Assembly: GCA_900471515.1 (NCBI GenBank)
Contig: UCFC01000031.1
Span: 1 to 64,000 of the forward strand
Direction: 5' to 3'
Length of the DNA stretch: 64,000 bases
Source: Hyphomicrobiales bacterium
GTDB taxonomy: Bacteria; Pseudomonadota; Alphaproteobacteria; Rhizobiales; Rhizobiaceae
Below, piece after piece: positions 35,121 through 46,101 of this stretch. Within the stretch, counting starts at the first letter, position 1; each line of letters starts with the position of its first letter. Position numbers and translations under genes: made by a program. The notes under the pieces are model-generated. The model had not been told where the DNA came from. It did no database searches and worked only from the letters and a program-made list of their open reading frames with translations.

Positions 35121-36985
35121 TGTCGCAGGCCGATCGGAACGCAGCATCCTTCTCCGCCTCCGATGCGCTGTTTGCCGGCGCGGCCGAGCCGCTCGACGTG
35201 CTGAAGCGCGTCTACGGCTATTCCGCCTTTCGCGGTCGGCAGCAGGAAGTGGTGGAACATGTGGTTGCCGGCGGCGATGCCGTGGTGCTCTTCCCGACCG
35301 GCGCCGGCAAGTCGCTCTGCTTCCAGATCCCGGCCCTTTGCCGCCCGGGTCTCGGTATCGTCGTCTCGCCGCTGATTGCGCTGATGCGCGATCAGGTGGA
35401 GGCGATGAAGCAGCTCGGCATTCGTGCGGCAGCGCTGAATTCCTCCATTTCGCGCGAGGAATATGTCGCGATCCGCCGCGGCATTTCCTCCGGCGAGCTC
35501 GACCTGCTTTACGTGACGCCCGAGCGGATTCTGATGGACGGTTTCCGCGAGATCATCGGCAATACGAAGATCGCGCTGTTTGCGATCGACGAAGCCCATT
35601 GCGTTTCGCAATGGGGCCATGATTTCCGGCCGGAATATCGCGAACTCGGCAAGCTTGCCGAGCAATATCCCGGCGTGCCGCGCATCGCGCTGACGGCAAC
35701 GGCCGATCCGCATACACGCGAGGACATTATCGAGCGGCTGATGCTCGACAATGCCGCGGTCTTCACGACGAGCTTCGACCGGCCGAACATTTCCTATGAG
35801 ATCGTCGAACGCGACCAGCCGCGCCAGCAGCTCCTGCGTTTCCTTTCCGGCCATAAAGGCAATAGCGGCATCGTCTATTGCCTGTCGCGCGCCAAGGTGG
35901 AGGAGACGGCCGACTGGTTGAACACGCAGGGCATCCGGGCGCTGCCCTACCATGCCGGCATGGACCGGGCGCTGCGCGACGCCAATCAGGACGCTTTCCT
36001 GAAGGAGGAAGAGCTCTGCCTTGTGGCGACCGTCGCCTTCGGCATGGGCATCGACAAGCCGAACGTGCGCTACGTCGCCCATCTCGATCTGCCGGGTTCG
36101 GTCGAGGCCTATTACCAGGAAACGGGCCGCGCAGGACGCGACGGCCTGCCTTCGGAAGTGTGGATGGCCTATGGCATGGCGGACGTGATCCAGCGCCGGC
36201 GGATGATCGACGAGGGCAATGCGGCCGACGAGATCAAGCGCATCGAGCGCAGCAAGCTCAACGCGCTGCTGGCGATCTGCGAGACGGCATCCTGCCGGCG
36301 GCAGGCGATCCTGGCGCATTTCGGCGAGGCGCATGGCGGCAAATGCGGCGGCTGCGATACCTGCCTGAAGCCGGTCGAGACCTGGGACGGGACGGAAGCG
36401 GCGATCAAGGCGCTGGCCGCGATCTATCGCACCGGCGAACGTTTCGGCGCCGGTCATGTGATCGACGTGCTTGTCGGCAATGTGAATGAAAAGACCGAGC
36501 GCTTCGGCCATGTCGACATGCCTGTTTTCGGCGCCGGCAAGGATATTCCCGTCCGTACCTGGCAGTCGGTCTATCGCCAGCTGATGGCAATGGGGCTGAT
36601 CCGTGTCGATCACGAGGCTTTCGGAGCCCTGAAGCTGGAGCCGGAGGCGCGTGCGGTTTTCAAGCGCGAACGCGAAGTGTTCTTTCGCAAGGACCGTCCG
36701 CCGTCCGAACGCAGGGCGAAAAAAACCGAGCGTGCGGAGCGCAGAACCGGTCTTTCCGGTGCTGACGGCGCGCTTTTCGAGGCGCTCCGGGCCGAGCGCA
36801 TGTCGATCGCCAAATCGCTCGGCGTGCCGCCCTATGTCGTCTTCCCCGATACGACGCTGATCGCGTTTGCCACCGAGCGGCCACGCAGCCGCAAGGAATT
36901 GCTCGGCATTTCCGGCGTCGGCCAGTCGAAGCTCGAACGCTACGGGGACGCCTTCCTCGATATTATCCTCTCCCATGACGATTAG
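35120..36985 (+). CDS. recQ: ATP-dependent DNA helicase RecQ
   Basis: A 621-residue 3'-5' helicase of recombination repair. Walker A is [14 protein letters not shown] (Lys64). The DEAH box lies in [20 protein letters not shown] near residue 157, and motif VI in [17 protein letters not shown]. The RQC zinc site has CETASCRRQ and CGGCDTC. A C-terminal HRDC domain (about 545-621) starts [20 protein letters not shown]. All canonical parts are present, and length is close to E. coli RecQ (609). It overlaps dnaG by one base (TGATG), an unusual coupling of primase and helicase. Confidence 0.97.
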   Translation: MSQADRNAASFSASDALFAGAAEPLDVLKRVYGYSAFRGRQQEVVEHVVAGGDAVVLFPTGAGKSLCFQIPALCRPGLGIVVSPLIALMRDQVEAMKQLGIRAAALNSSISREEYVAIRRGISSGELDLLYVTPERILMDGFREIIGNTKIALFAIDEAHCVSQWGHDFRPEYRELGKLAEQYPGVPRIALTATADPHTREDIIERLMLDNAAVFTTSFDRPNISYEIVERDQPRQQLLRFLSGHKGNSGIVYCLSRAKVEETADWLNTQGIRALPYHAGMDRALRDANQDAFLKEEELCLVATVAFGMGIDKPNVRYVAHLDLPGSVEAYYQETGRAGRDGLPSEVWMAYGMADVIQRRRMIDEGNAADEIKRIERSKLNALLAICETASCRRQAILAHFGEAHGGKCGGCDTCLKPVETWDGTEAAIKALAAIYRTGERFGAGHVIDVLVGNVNEKTERFGHVDMPVFGAGKDIPVRTWQSVYRQLMAMGLIRVDHEAFGALKLEPEARAVFKREREVFFRKDRPPSERRAKKTERAERRTGLSGADGALFEALRAERMSIAKSLGVPPYVVFPDTTLIAFATERPRSRKELLGISGVGQSKLERYGDAFLDIILSHDD

Positions 36986-37061
36986 CGCGGTTGCATATAT
37001 CTTCCGCTGCAATCGTTCGAGATCTCTGCTAAAATTCGCGCCAGAGTTTGGGGGAAGTTCG

Positions 37062-37523
37062 ATGGCGCATTTCGACAGAGCGGTGGCGTCACTACCCGGA
37101 CGCGAGCGGATTGCCAGGCATCCGCATGGCGGGCAGATTTTCATTCATGCGACGGCAGAGGAAACCGCAGGCGCCTACGGCATCTGGGAGACCTTTTCCG
37201 CGCCCGGCACCGGCCCGTCGCGGCATATGCATACGCGCGAGACGGAGGTCTTTCGCGTCATCGAGGGGAGCTACCGGTTCTGGTGCGGCAGCGAGATGAT
37301 CGAGGCTCCGGTTGGCGCCGTCGTGGTCCTGCCGCCGAACGTGCCGCATCACTGGCGCAACGTCAGCGACCGCATGGGGCGGATGATGGGTTTCGTGACG
37401 CCTGGCGGTTTCGAGCATTTCTTCATGGAGCTCGAGCGGGCCGGAGCGACAACGCCTGAGGTGATCCTGCCCATCCAGGAGCGTTTCGGCCTTGTGGAGA
37501 TCGGCGACGGTCCCGACCCTTGA
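37062..37523 (+). CDS. Cupin domain protein
   Basis: A 153-residue single-domain cupin. Motif 1 GPSRHMHTRETEVFRVIEG has the metal-binding His-x-His and Glu. Motif 2 PPNVPHHWRN supplies the second His. The start MAHFDRAVASLPGRER at 37062 is chosen because upstream in-frame sequence lies inside recQ and is a shadow. It follows recQ by 76 bp on the same strand. Function is unknown; such proteins may be dioxygenases, isomerases or binding proteins. Confidence 0.82.
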   Translation: MAHFDRAVASLPGRERIARHPHGGQIFIHATAEETAGAYGIWETFSAPGTGPSRHMHTRETEVFRVIEGSYRFWCGSEMIEAPVGAVVVLPPNVPHHWRNVSDRMGRMMGFVTPGGFEHFFMELERAGATTPEVILPIQERFGLVEIGDGPDP

Positions 37524-37868
37524 GATCGGCCCTGTCGCATCCGCTGGCTATTTTGCGCGCGCAAGCTGTTCGTGCAGCGGCGGGCCGTGGCGTGCGTGCG
37601 CGCGTTGGCGACGGCTCCGGTCTTTGTCGCTGCCTCGGTTAAACGCTGCAGCCTGCCCGCAGGCGCATCGACTTCCTGCTCACGAATATAAAGGCCGCAA
37701 CGATACTCCTTTTGAACATGCGGATGTCCTTTCGAATATTCATATCAATTCCATGGCGGCCAAGCCCGGAGTCCGAAAAATTTTTCGTACCGGATCGGCG
37801 ACATCTGCACTTGCTTTGTGCTAATTGCAGCGCCCAACGGAGGACGTTTTTGGGAAAAGGGGTCTATA
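37524..37868. other. Intergenic region before kbl
   Basis: About 345 bp with no convincing ORF. It is GC-rich at first, then becomes AT-richer (37681-37800) before the kbl RBS, which suggests a promoter in the second half. No repeat, operator dyad or RNA gene is recognised. Confidence 0.5.
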
Positions 37869-39056
37869 ATGACAAAAGCATTTCTCTCCCACCTGCAATC
37901 GGAACTCGCCTCGCTCAAGGATGCCGGCCTTTACAAGTCCGAGCGCGTCATCACGTCCAAGCAGGCCGGCGAGATCGCCGTCGCCTCGGGCGAGCGTGTG
38001 CTGAATTTCTGCGCCAACAACTATCTCGGCCTTGCCGACAATGAGGAACTGGCGGAAGCCGGCAAGAAGGCGCTCGACCGTTATGGCTACGGCATGGCCT
38101 CGGTGCGCTTCATCTGCGGCACGCAGGAGGAGCATAAAGAGCTCGAGGCGCGCATCTCCTCCTTCCTCGGCATGGATGACACGATCCTCTACTCCTCCTG
38201 TTTCGACGCGAATGGCGGCCTGTTCGAGACGCTGCTTGGCGAAGAGGATGCGATCATTTCCGACGCGCTGAACCACGCCTCGATCATCGACGGCGTGCGC
38301 CTCTCCAAGGCCAAGCGCTTCCGCTATGCCAACAACGACATGGCGGCGCTGGAAGAAGAGCTGAAGAAGGCCGAGGGCAGCCGCTTCAAGATGATCGCGA
38401 CCGACGGCGTCTTCTCCATGGACGGCATCATCGCCAATCTGCAGGGTGTCTGCGATCTCGCGGAAAAATACGATGCGATGGTCATGGTGGACGACAGCCA
38501 CGCGGTTGGCTTCGTCGGCAAGCATGGCCGCGGGTCGCCGGAACATTGCGGTGTCGAAGGCCGGGTCGATATCACCACCGGCACGCTCGGCAAGGCGCTC
38601 GGCGGCGCATCCGGCGGCTACACGTCGGCCAAGGCCGAAATCGTCGAATGGCTGCGGCAGCGTTCGCGCCCCTATCTTTTCTCCAACACTTTGGCGCCGG
38701 TCATTGCGGCGGCCTCGCTGAAGGTGTTCGACCTTATTGAAAACGGCGATGCGCTGCGCGAACGGCTGTCTGCCAATGCGGCACTCTTCCGCTCCGAAAT
38801 GACCAAGCTCGGCTTCACGCTTGCCGGCGAGGGGCATCCGATCATTCCGGTGATGCTGGGCGATGCCAAGCTGGCGCAGGATATGGCAGCACTGATGCTG
38901 AAGAAGGGCGTCTATGTGATCGGCTTCTCCTTCCCCGTCGTGCCGAAGGGGCAGGCGCGTATCCGCACGCAGATGTCGGCGGCGCATTCGAAGGCGGATG
39001 TGGAGCGCGCAATATCCGCCTTTGCCGAAGCCGGCCGCGAACTTGGTGTGATCTAA
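37869..39056 (+). CDS. kbl: Glycine C-acetyltransferase (2-amino-3-ketobutyrate CoA ligase)
   Basis: A 395-residue PLP enzyme of the alpha-oxoamine synthase family. It cleaves 2-amino-3-ketobutyrate with CoA to glycine and acetyl-CoA, the second step of threonine breakdown. It has [54 protein letters not shown] and the PLP lysine in [15 protein letters not shown]. The start [10 protein letters not shown] at 37869 is preferred to an upstream in-frame start at 37818. It is followed by tdh, which makes its substrate, in one operon. Confidence 0.97.
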   Translation: MTKAFLSHLQSELASLKDAGLYKSERVITSKQAGEIAVASGERVLNFCANNYLGLADNEELAEAGKKALDRYGYGMASVRFICGTQEEHKELEARISSFLGMDDTILYSSCFDANGGLFETLLGEEDAIISDALNHASIIDGVRLSKAKRFRYANNDMAALEEELKKAEGSRFKMIATDGVFSMDGIIANLQGVCDLAEKYDAMVMVDDSHAVGFVGKHGRGSPEHCGVEGRVDITTGTLGKALGGASGGYTSAKAEIVEWLRQRSRPYLFSNTLAPVIAAASLKVFDLIENGDALRERLSANAALFRSEMTKLGFTLAGEGHPIIPVMLGDAKLAQDMAALMLKKGVYVIGFSFPVVPKGQARIRTQMSAAHSKADVERAISAFAEAGRELGVI

Positions 39057-39081
39057 AAAGCAAGTGACGGTGTGCCATGTG

Positions 39082-39133
39082 GCCCCCTCATCCGCCCTTT
39101 CGGGCACCTTCTCCCCGCGGGGGAGAAGGGGAG
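39082..39133. repeat. RIME-like palindromic repeat between kbl and tdh
   Basis: Contains GCCCTTTCGGGC (39094-39105) and the near-perfect hairpin CCTTCTCCCC/GGGGAGAAGG (39107-39116 with 39120-39129). The sequence CCCCTCATCCGCC...CTTCTCCCCGCGGGGGAGAAGG is a very common intergenic repeat in Rhizobiaceae, usually called RIME. It may mark mRNA processing or a nucleoid-protein site. It is the only copy noticed in the window, and lies within a likely operon. Confidence 0.75.
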
Positions 39134-39166
39134 GGTTGGCCTCGGTGAAAGCCAAAGGGAAAAACG

Positions 39167-40204
<1,038 letters not shown>

Positions 40205-40214
40205 GGAGACAGGA

Positions 40215-40562
40215 ATGAAATACGAGGGAAGCTGCCATTGCGGCAATATCGCCTTCACGGTGGAAGGCGCGTTCACCGAAGCGCTCGATTGCAACTGTTC
40301 GCTTTGCCGCCGGCGCGGCGGTCTGCTCGGCTTCGTGCCGCGCGAGAAGTTGCAGCTGACCGTGCCGGAAGAAAACCTGTCGACCTATACGTTCAACACG
40401 CATGCCATCAAACATCACTTCTGCGCCAAGTGTGGTATTGCACCCTTCGGCGAGGCGAAGGCGCCCAATGGCATGGAGATGGCTTCCGTCAATCTGCGCT
40501 GCATTCCGGCGCTCGATCTATCGGCGCTCAAGGTAAACGCCTATGACGGGCAATCTCGTTAG
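40215..40562 (+). CDS. GFA family (glutathione-dependent formaldehyde-activating-like) protein
   Basis: A 115-residue zinc protein of the CENP-V/GFA fold. The zinc-binding cysteines lie in GSCHCGNIAF, CNCSLCRRRGG and HFCAKCGIAPF, the complete GFA pattern. It begins only 10 bp after tdh, so it probably belongs to the kbl-tdh transcript. The true reaction of most GFA proteins is unknown, and the name does not prove formaldehyde chemistry. Confidence 0.9.
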   Translation: MKYEGSCHCGNIAFTVEGAFTEALDCNCSLCRRRGGLLGFVPREKLQLTVPEENLSTYTFNTHAIKHHFCAKCGIAPFGEAKAPNGMEMASVNLRCIPALDLSALKVNAYDGQSR

Positions 40563-40774
40563 GGCATGATCTCAATGGGCGTGTGATTTGGAACACGCGC
40601 CCAAAGACCGCGCATCTCCTCGTCGGTGACGGCAATACAGCCGTCCGTCCAGTCCCACAGCCGGTGTTTGTTCCGCAGGAAGCCCCACCCATTGGGAAGG
40701 CCGTGGATCATGATGTCATGATCCTTGTCACCGGCATTCTCCATAATGGTGTGCGTTTTATTTTTGCAACCCAT
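40559..40774 (-). pseudogene. Remnant of an L,D-transpeptidase (YkuD) gene
   Basis: A 71-codon fragment that keeps the C-terminal part of a YkuD L,D-transpeptidase. It has DIMIHGLPNGWGFL with the conserved HG, and DWTDGCIAVTDEEM with the catalytic Cys in place of the usual SxGCxR, then the family end PIEIMP. Intact enzymes are 150-350 residues; the N-terminal catalytic fold and signal peptide are missing. The frame upstream closes with TAG (TAG CAA ATC GCC AAC ATG), so no longer protein exists. It overlaps the 3' end of the GFA gene by 4 bp. Most likely a decayed gene; a short functional product cannot be excluded. Confidence 0.7.
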
Positions 40775-41215
40775 GTTGGCGATTTGCTAAGAATCTATGG
40801 CATGTGACGGTAACGATATCAGGTTATTCCGATGATCATCCGAAAGGCCTTGTCTTTTGCCGGTGACATACTAGATAAGCAACGCAATCGCTGGCGCGGT
40901 TCAAAGCCTGTGGATAAGGCTTTTTCCGGGTTTTCGGTGGCTTTTTTTCTGGAAAAGCTTGACGAGAACAAATTTTGTGGGAATCACCGTTCGACTTGAG
41001 CGGTGAACTGGGTCAAGGCGGATCGCACAACCATGGCCGGAAATCCAATGGCAATTGAATTTTGCTGTCCGATGCCGACGATCGTGGTTAATCAGGCTTT
41101 AAATGTCATCCCGTTAGGTGGGTATAGGTGATTCGAGGCCGGCGCGCACGCCCGGGCCACGAGGCGGCCATTCACCGCAGCGAGTATGAATAGCGTCAGG
41201 AAGGCGACGATATAA
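40775..41215. other. Leader/promoter region of rpoD
   Basis: About 440 bp with no real ORF. A CTTGAC hexamer at 40958-40963 resembles a rhizobial -35 element, but the spacing to any -10 is poor (GAATCA). AT-rich stretches at 40940-40980 and 41040-41105 may hold the promoters of the essential sigma factor. No repeat or RNA family is recognised. Confidence 0.45.
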
Positions 41216-43270
41216 ATGGCAACGAAGGTCAAAGAGAACGAAGACCAGGAAGTCGAACGCGACGGCGCAAGCGACGGCCCTCTTCTCGATCTCTCCGATG
41301 ACGCGGTCAAGAAGATGATCAAGGCCGCCAAGAAGCGCGGCTATGTGACGATGGACGAGCTCAACGCCGTCCTGCCTTCCGAAGAAGTGACGTCCGAACA
41401 GATCGAAGACACGATGGCGATGCTCTCCGACATGGGCATCAACGTGATCGAGGACGAAGAGGCCGAGGAAGCCGGCGCTTCCGGCGGTGACGACGACGAC
41501 AGCTCGGGCGACGAGGACGGCGAGGGCGGCGAACTTGCGCCTTCCGGCGGCACCGCGCTTGCGACCGCCAAGAAGAAAGAACCGACCGACCGTACCGACG
41601 ATCCGGTGCGCATGTATCTGCGCGAAATGGGCTCCGTCGAGCTTCTGTCGCGCGAAGGCGAAATCGCCATCGCAAAGCGCATCGAGGCCGGCCGCGAAAC
41701 GATGATCGCAGGCCTCTGCGAGAGCCCGCTGACGTTCCAGGCGCTGATTATCTGGCGCGACGAACTCAACGAAGGCACGACGCTGCTGCGCGAGATCATC
41801 GATCTCGAAACCACCTATTCCGGCCCGGAAGCCAAGGCTGCCCCGCAGTTCCAGAGCCCCGAGAAGATCGAGGCCGACCGCAAGGCTGCCGAGGAAAAGG
41901 AAAAGACCCGCCGCGCCCGCTCCGGTGACGACGACATTACCGATGTCGGCGGCGAAGGCATGCCTCCGGAAGAGGAAGAAGAGGACGAGGACGAATCCAA
42001 CCTCTCTCTCGCCGCGATGGAAGCCGAGCTTCGCCCGCAGGTCATGGAAACGCTCGACATCATCGCCGAGACCTACAAGAAGCTGCGCAAGCTGCAGGAC
42101 CAGCAGGTCGAGCAGCGCCTTGCCGCCACCGGCACGCTGTCTTCCGCCCAGGAGCGCCGCTACAAGGAACTCAAGGACGAACTGATCAAGGCCGTCAAGT
42201 CGCTGTCGCTCAACCAGAACCGCATCGATGCGCTGGTCGAGCAGCTCTATGACATCAACAAGCGCCTCGTGCAGAACGAGGGCCGCCTGCTGCGTCTGGC
42301 CGAATCCTACGGCGTCAAGCGCGATAGTTTCCTGGAACAGTACCAGGGCGCGGAACTCGATCCGAACTGGATGAAGTCGATCGGCAATCTGGCCGCCCGC
42401 GGCTGGAAGGAATTCGCCAAGAGCGAAAACACGACGATCCGCGACATCCGCCAGGAGATCCAGAACCTCGCGACGGAAACCGGCATTTCGATCTCGGAAT
42501 TCCGCCGCATCGTGCATATGGTGCAGAAGGGCGAGCGCGAAGCGCGCATCGCCAAGAAGGAAATGGTCGAAGCGAACCTTCGCCTCGTCATCTCCATCGC
42601 CAAGAAGTACACGAACCGCGGCCTGCAGTTCCTCGACCTCATCCAGGAAGGCAATATCGGCCTGATGAAGGCGGTCGACAAGTTCGAATACCGCCGCGGT
42701 TACAAGTTCTCGACCTATGCGACCTGGTGGATTCGCCAGGCGATCACCCGCTCGATCGCCGACCAGGCCCGCACGATCCGTATTCCGGTGCATATGATCG
42801 AAACGATCAACAAGATCGTTCGTACTTCGCGCCAGATGCTGCATGAAATCGGCCGCGAGCCGACGCCGGAAGAACTGGCCGAAAAGCTCGCCATGCCGCT
42901 CGAAAAGGTCCGCAAGGTCCTGAAGATCGCCAAGGAGCCGATCTCGCTCGAAACCCCTGTGGGTGACGAAGAAGATTCGCATCTCGGCGATTTCATCGAA
43001 GACAAGAACGCGCTGTTGCCGATCGACGCCGCCATCCAGGCGAACCTGCGCGAGACGACGACCCGCGTTCTGGCATCGCTGACGCCGCGCGAAGAGCGCG
43101 TGCTGCGCATGCGCTTCGGCATCGGCATGAACACCGACCATACGCTCGAAGAAGTCGGCCAGCAGTTCTCGGTCACGCGCGAACGTATCCGCCAGATCGA
43201 GGCGAAGGCGCTGCGCAAGCTCAAGCATCCGAGCCGATCCAGGAAGCTGCGCTCGTTCCTCGACAGCTAA
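41216..43270 (+). CDS. rpoD: RNA polymerase primary sigma factor (sigma-70)
   Basis: A 684-residue housekeeping sigma factor, called SigA in rhizobia. Region 1.1 is N-terminal, and region 1.2 starts at [21 protein letters not shown] long acidic non-conserved region follows ([13 protein letters not shown]). Region 2.4 lies in [20 protein letters not shown], region 3 in [20 protein letters not shown], and region 4.2 is [20 protein letters not shown]. All parts for -10 and -35 recognition are present. It ends with a strong terminator 26 bp downstream. Confidence 0.98.
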   Translation: MATKVKENEDQEVERDGASDGPLLDLSDDAVKKMIKAAKKRGYVTMDELNAVLPSEEVTSEQIEDTMAMLSDMGINVIEDEEAEEAGASGGDDDDSSGDEDGEGGELAPSGGTALATAKKKEPTDRTDDPVRMYLREMGSVELLSREGEIAIAKRIEAGRETMIAGLCESPLTFQALIIWRDELNEGTTLLREIIDLETTYSGPEAKAAPQFQSPEKIEADRKAAEEKEKTRRARSGDDDITDVGGEGMPPEEEEEDEDESNLSLAAMEAELRPQVMETLDIIAETYKKLRKLQDQQVEQRLAATGTLSSAQERRYKELKDELIKAVKSLSLNQNRIDALVEQLYDINKRLVQNEGRLLRLAESYGVKRDSFLEQYQGAELDPNWMKSIGNLAARGWKEFAKSENTTIRDIRQEIQNLATETGISISEFRRIVHMVQKGEREARIAKKEMVEANLRLVISIAKKYTNRGLQFLDLIQEGNIGLMKAVDKFEYRRGYKFSTYATWWIRQAITRSIADQARTIRIPVHMIETINKIVRTSRQMLHEIGREPTPEELAEKLAMPLEKVRKVLKIAKEPISLETPVGDEEDSHLGDFIEDKNALLPIDAAIQANLRETTTRVLASLTPREERVLRMRFGIGMNTDHTLEEVGQQFSVTRERIRQIEAKALRKLKHPSRSRKLRSFLDS

Positions 43271-43296
43271 GGCTTCGACGGATAGGAAAATCGGAA

Positions 43297-43326
43297 CCCG
43301 GCCAGCCCCGCGCTGGCCGGGTTTTT
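43297..43326 (+). terminator. Intrinsic terminator of rpoD
   Basis: CCCGGCCAG (43297-43305) pairs perfectly with CTGGCCGGG (43313-43321), loop CCCCGCG, followed by TTTTTCTTT. A textbook terminator 26 bp after the rpoD stop. Confidence 0.9.
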
Positions 43327-43509
43327 CTTTGGTCGGAACGGTTGCAGATGAGCCTTTCGGGCTATTGCTAAGCCGGATTGATGGCGCCGATCTTGTTGTC
43401 GCGCTGTGGTGACACGCCTATAATCCGGGCGCGGGGGAAGGGAGCGGTCGCGGCATGCGAACGGTTTCACATGCCTGCCCGGAACATGGCCTCCGCCGGG
43501 AGGTGTAAC

Positions 43510-43803
43510 ATGACCACTTACATTCTCATGGTAAACTGGACGGATCAGGGAATCCGCAGCGTGAAGGATTCCGCCAAGCGGCTCGATGCGGGAAAGGCGT
43601 TGCTCGGCAGCATGGGCGGCTCCTTCGAGCGCTTCTATCTCACCATGGGCGAATATGACATGGTGGCTGTCTGCGAGGCGCCCGACGACCGGGTCATGGC
43701 GCGGTTTACGCTGTCGCTCGGCATGGGCGGCAACGTGCGCACGAAAACCTTGAAGGCATTTCCGGAAGTGAATTATCGCGACATCATCGCGTCGCTCGCA
43801 TAG
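43510..43803 (+). CDS. GYD domain protein
   Basis: A 97-residue protein starting MTTYILMVNWTDQGIRSVKD. It has the GYD-type motif MGEYDMVAVCEAPDD and a ferredoxin-like alpha/beta pattern. The family is widespread and of unknown function. A good RBS (gggaggtg) precedes 43510; the in-frame stretch to 43378 is non-coding by similarity. Single gene between the rpoD terminator and the DUF930 pair. Confidence 0.85.
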   Translation: MTTYILMVNWTDQGIRSVKDSAKRLDAGKALLGSMGGSFERFYLTMGEYDMVAVCEAPDDRVMARFTLSLGMGGNVRTKTLKAFPEVNYRDIIASLA

Positions 43804-43894
43804 ATCAGGATGGCCGATAACTGGTGACGAGCCAGAGAGAGCGTTGCGGCTGCCTCGCAGCGCTGTCAGTGTCGCTGTGCCTTGAACCCAGAGC

Positions 43895-44659
43895 ATGGAC
43901 TTGCCTTCGATGGAACATTCCGGCCTGTTGCAGAGAGGAAAGATCGATCCGGCGTGGCCGGCGTCGCTCGCGCTGCATCTTGCCGTCATCGCGATCCTGC
44001 TCGCCTTTCTGCCCGACGTGGTGCCGATCAGAGCTCCGCCGGAGGACAGTATCGATGTCGAGGTGGTGACACCGCCCGTCGCCGTCGCTCCAGCTGCGCC
44101 GCCTGCGGCCCAGCCACCGCCGAACCCCGCAGAGGGGAAAAATTCGGTCGCGGCACAGGCTGCTCCCACCGCTCCCGCAACGGCACCCGAGACGGTTTCG
44201 CGAGAGGTTCCGCCCGCCTTGCCGGCGCTGCCGAAACCTCCGGCCTCAGCTGTCCAGCAGCTGGTACAGGCAACGGAACTCTTCTCCGGCAAGACGCTTG
44301 CCAGTCCGCGCAGCCGCAGGGCGCGTCAGCTTATCGCCACGCTGTCGGCCAGCGAGCGCAATCTGCAACTCTGCAATCTCGAGGCGCTGGAGCAGGTCAG
44401 CCGCTCCCGGCCGGGCTCCGCGCCCGATCTCGTTGCGCCCTATGCCATGAAGCCGGAGACGGTGAGGGGCAACAGCATCGAGGTGGGCGGCGGGGCTTTC
44501 CGCAGCAAAAAGAACTGGTTCAATATCCGCTTCCATTGCGAGGTGGATCCCGCAGGGAAGACTGTCACCGCCTTTGCCTTTGCGATTGGCGATGCCATTC
44601 CGAAGGACCTGTGGCAGGAACACAATCTGGTGGCCGAGGACGGCGAAGCCGACCAGTGA
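43895..44659 (+). CDS. TonB-like membrane-anchored protein with DUF930 domain
   Basis: A 254-residue protein with one N-terminal membrane helix (ASLALHLAVIAILLAFLPDV). A Pro/Ala-rich periplasmic spacer follows (about 50-110), then a C-terminal DUF930 domain (about 120-250) with GGGAFRSKKNWFNIRFHCEV and AFAIGDAIPKDLW. The architecture resembles TonB proteins: anchor, proline-rich arm, periplasmic domain. It is followed 90 bp later by a paralogue of the same layout. Its role is unknown. An alternative start at 43910 (MEHSGLLQ) is possible. Confidence 0.85.
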   Translation: MDLPSMEHSGLLQRGKIDPAWPASLALHLAVIAILLAFLPDVVPIRAPPEDSIDVEVVTPPVAVAPAAPPAAQPPPNPAEGKNSVAAQAAPTAPATAPETVSREVPPALPALPKPPASAVQQLVQATELFSGKTLASPRSRRARQLIATLSASERNLQLCNLEALEQVSRSRPGSAPDLVAPYAMKPETVRGNSIEVGGGAFRSKKNWFNIRFHCEVDPAGKTVTAFAFAIGDAIPKDLWQEHNLVAEDGEADQ

Positions 44660-44749
44660 GCTTGCTGCTACCGGTCGCGAAGGCCATCATCACAAGGTTT
44701 TTTCCATTTGTGGCTTGATGCTGCCAGTTTTAAAGGCCACATCGCTGCT

Positions 44750-45787
44750 GTGACAGAAGAAGAAGTCGAACCGGATACCGATCACGAGACGCAACACCAG
44801 GAGCCTCGCGCTCGCTGGGGCGTTGTCGCGTCCGTGCTGGTGCATGTGCCCATCGTCGCGCTTCTCATATTCGGCCTGCCGGAGATCCAGCCGAAACCCG
44901 CCGAAGACGAGAGCGTGAAGGTGGAACTCGTGCCGCCGCCGGAGGAGAAGAAGCCGGAGGAGAAGCAGAAAGAGGAAGAGAAGCCCAAGGAACAGGCAAA
45001 GGCTGAGCCGCCGCCGCCTCCGCCTCCGCCACCACCTGCAAGGCGTCCGCCGTCTCAGCCAAAGATGTCGCCTACCGTGTTTGAATTTGCGGAAAAGGAT
45101 ACTGTACCGAACCAGCGCGAGTCTGGGCCACCGCAGCAGGCACGGGCGCCGAAGCAGTCTGTCAGCGATGTAAGGCAGGCGGAGAAACCTTCCACTGAGC
45201 CGTCAAAGCCGGATCAAACTAGAGTAGCCGAGCAGAGCTCTTCAACGAATCCAGTGCCGGAGGATATCAGTCTGCCGCAGGTCGAAACCGCGGAAGCCAA
45301 TCCCGAAAAGGATGGCCCCGCGTCTACGGGAAGCACCGAGGCCAAGACAGATTTCGAGACGGCGAAACCGTTGGAAGAAGCCAAGGTATCGTCGCAAACC
45401 GATGTGAAAGCCGAGGAAGCAGATCAACTCGCCAAAGCGCGGACATTGTTTTCGGAAGAGATTACGTCCGATCCAGCCATCAAGACGGCGATGAGGAACC
45501 TGTCGCGCGGTGACCGTATCGATCAGCTTTGTCAGACTGAGCTAAGACAACAACTGATTCACTCGTCGGCGCAGTACAACCCACGTTGGCTGCCTTCTTT
45601 CCGGCTTTCGGCGGGGAATGTGCTTGACGCGAAAGGCGGGGCCTTCAAAAATGGAAATGAATGGTACAACGTAAGGTTTCGCTGCGAGGTCGACAGTGAT
45701 GCCACGAAGGTCGTATCCTTTGCCTATGATGTCGGCGATGTGGTTCCGAGAAGCCAATGGAAAAGCCGGCGCTTCCCGGCAGATTAG
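44750..45787 (+). CDS. TonB-like membrane-anchored protein with DUF930 domain (paralogue)
   Basis: A protein of about 345 residues with an N-terminal membrane helix (WGVVASVLVHVPIVALLIFG). Next come a Glu/Lys-rich stretch, a run of ten prolines and other low-complexity periplasmic sequence (about 60-240), then a C-terminal DUF930 domain with GGAFKNGNEWYNVRFRCEVD and FAYDVGDVVPRSQW. It shares the last domain with the upstream gene. The start is GTG at 44750 or TTG at 44708; neither has a strong RBS. The middle part is visibly less GC-rich than its neighbours, which may reflect relaxed low-complexity sequence. Function unknown. Confidence 0.8.
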   Translation: MTEEEVEPDTDHETQHQEPRARWGVVASVLVHVPIVALLIFGLPEIQPKPAEDESVKVELVPPPEEKKPEEKQKEEEKPKEQAKAEPPPPPPPPPPARRPPSQPKMSPTVFEFAEKDTVPNQRESGPPQQARAPKQSVSDVRQAEKPSTEPSKPDQTRVAEQSSSTNPVPEDISLPQVETAEANPEKDGPASTGSTEAKTDFETAKPLEEAKVSSQTDVKAEEADQLAKARTLFSEEITSDPAIKTAMRNLSRGDRIDQLCQTELRQQLIHSSAQYNPRWLPSFRLSAGNVLDAKGGAFKNGNEWYNVRFRCEVDSDATKVVSFAYDVGDVVPRSQWKSRRFPAD

Positions 45788-45887
45788 CCCTGGTGGAGTG
45801 TCTCGCTTCACAACAAGCCACGCGCAAGGAACCGTCTCTATCGTTCTCGCATGACCGTTATGGTACGGTAGCGAAGGGACACATGAC

Positions 45888-46049
45888 ATGTCGAACGAGA
45901 TCGAGCATTTTTTCGAGCGCCAGGAAGAAGCCGTCAGCCTGATGTTTCTGGAAAACAAGGCAGACGAGCTGACCGACATTCTGGTCGCCGCTCTGGAAGA
46001 GGCTTTCGAAATTCTTCTGGAAAGCGCGCCGGCCGAAACCTTCCACTAA
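45888..46049 (+). CDS. Small acidic protein, 53 residues, unrecognised
   Basis: An ATG-started ORF of 53 codons: MSNEIEHFFERQEEAVSLMF continues with an amphipathic helical pattern and ends ESAPAETFH. It is Glu-rich and largely predicted helical, with no signal peptide. It lies in a 314-bp gap between the DUF930 paralogue and the APH(3')-like gene, on the same strand, and has an upstream gaaggga as possible RBS. Coding is likely but not certain; the function is unknown. Confidence 0.55.
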   Translation: MSNEIEHFFERQEEAVSLMFLENKADELTDILVAALEEAFEILLESAPAETFH

Positions 46050-46101
46050 GGCGCCCGCGCGCGAGCCCCAATAGGGAGCTCTTTTCCTCAACAGGATCAT
46101 C

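Noticed and set aside
32970-35147. 725-codon minus-strand frame opposite dnaG
   Set aside because: Antisense shadow of the primase; no recognisable motif.
41114-43228. Long minus-strand frame opposite rpoD
   Set aside because: Shadow of the sigma factor; Arg/His/Asp-rich with no domain.
43895-45787. True TonB proteins
   Set aside because: Anchor and proline arm look similar, but the C-terminal domain is DUF930 and no ExbBD genes are near, so the TonB name was not used.
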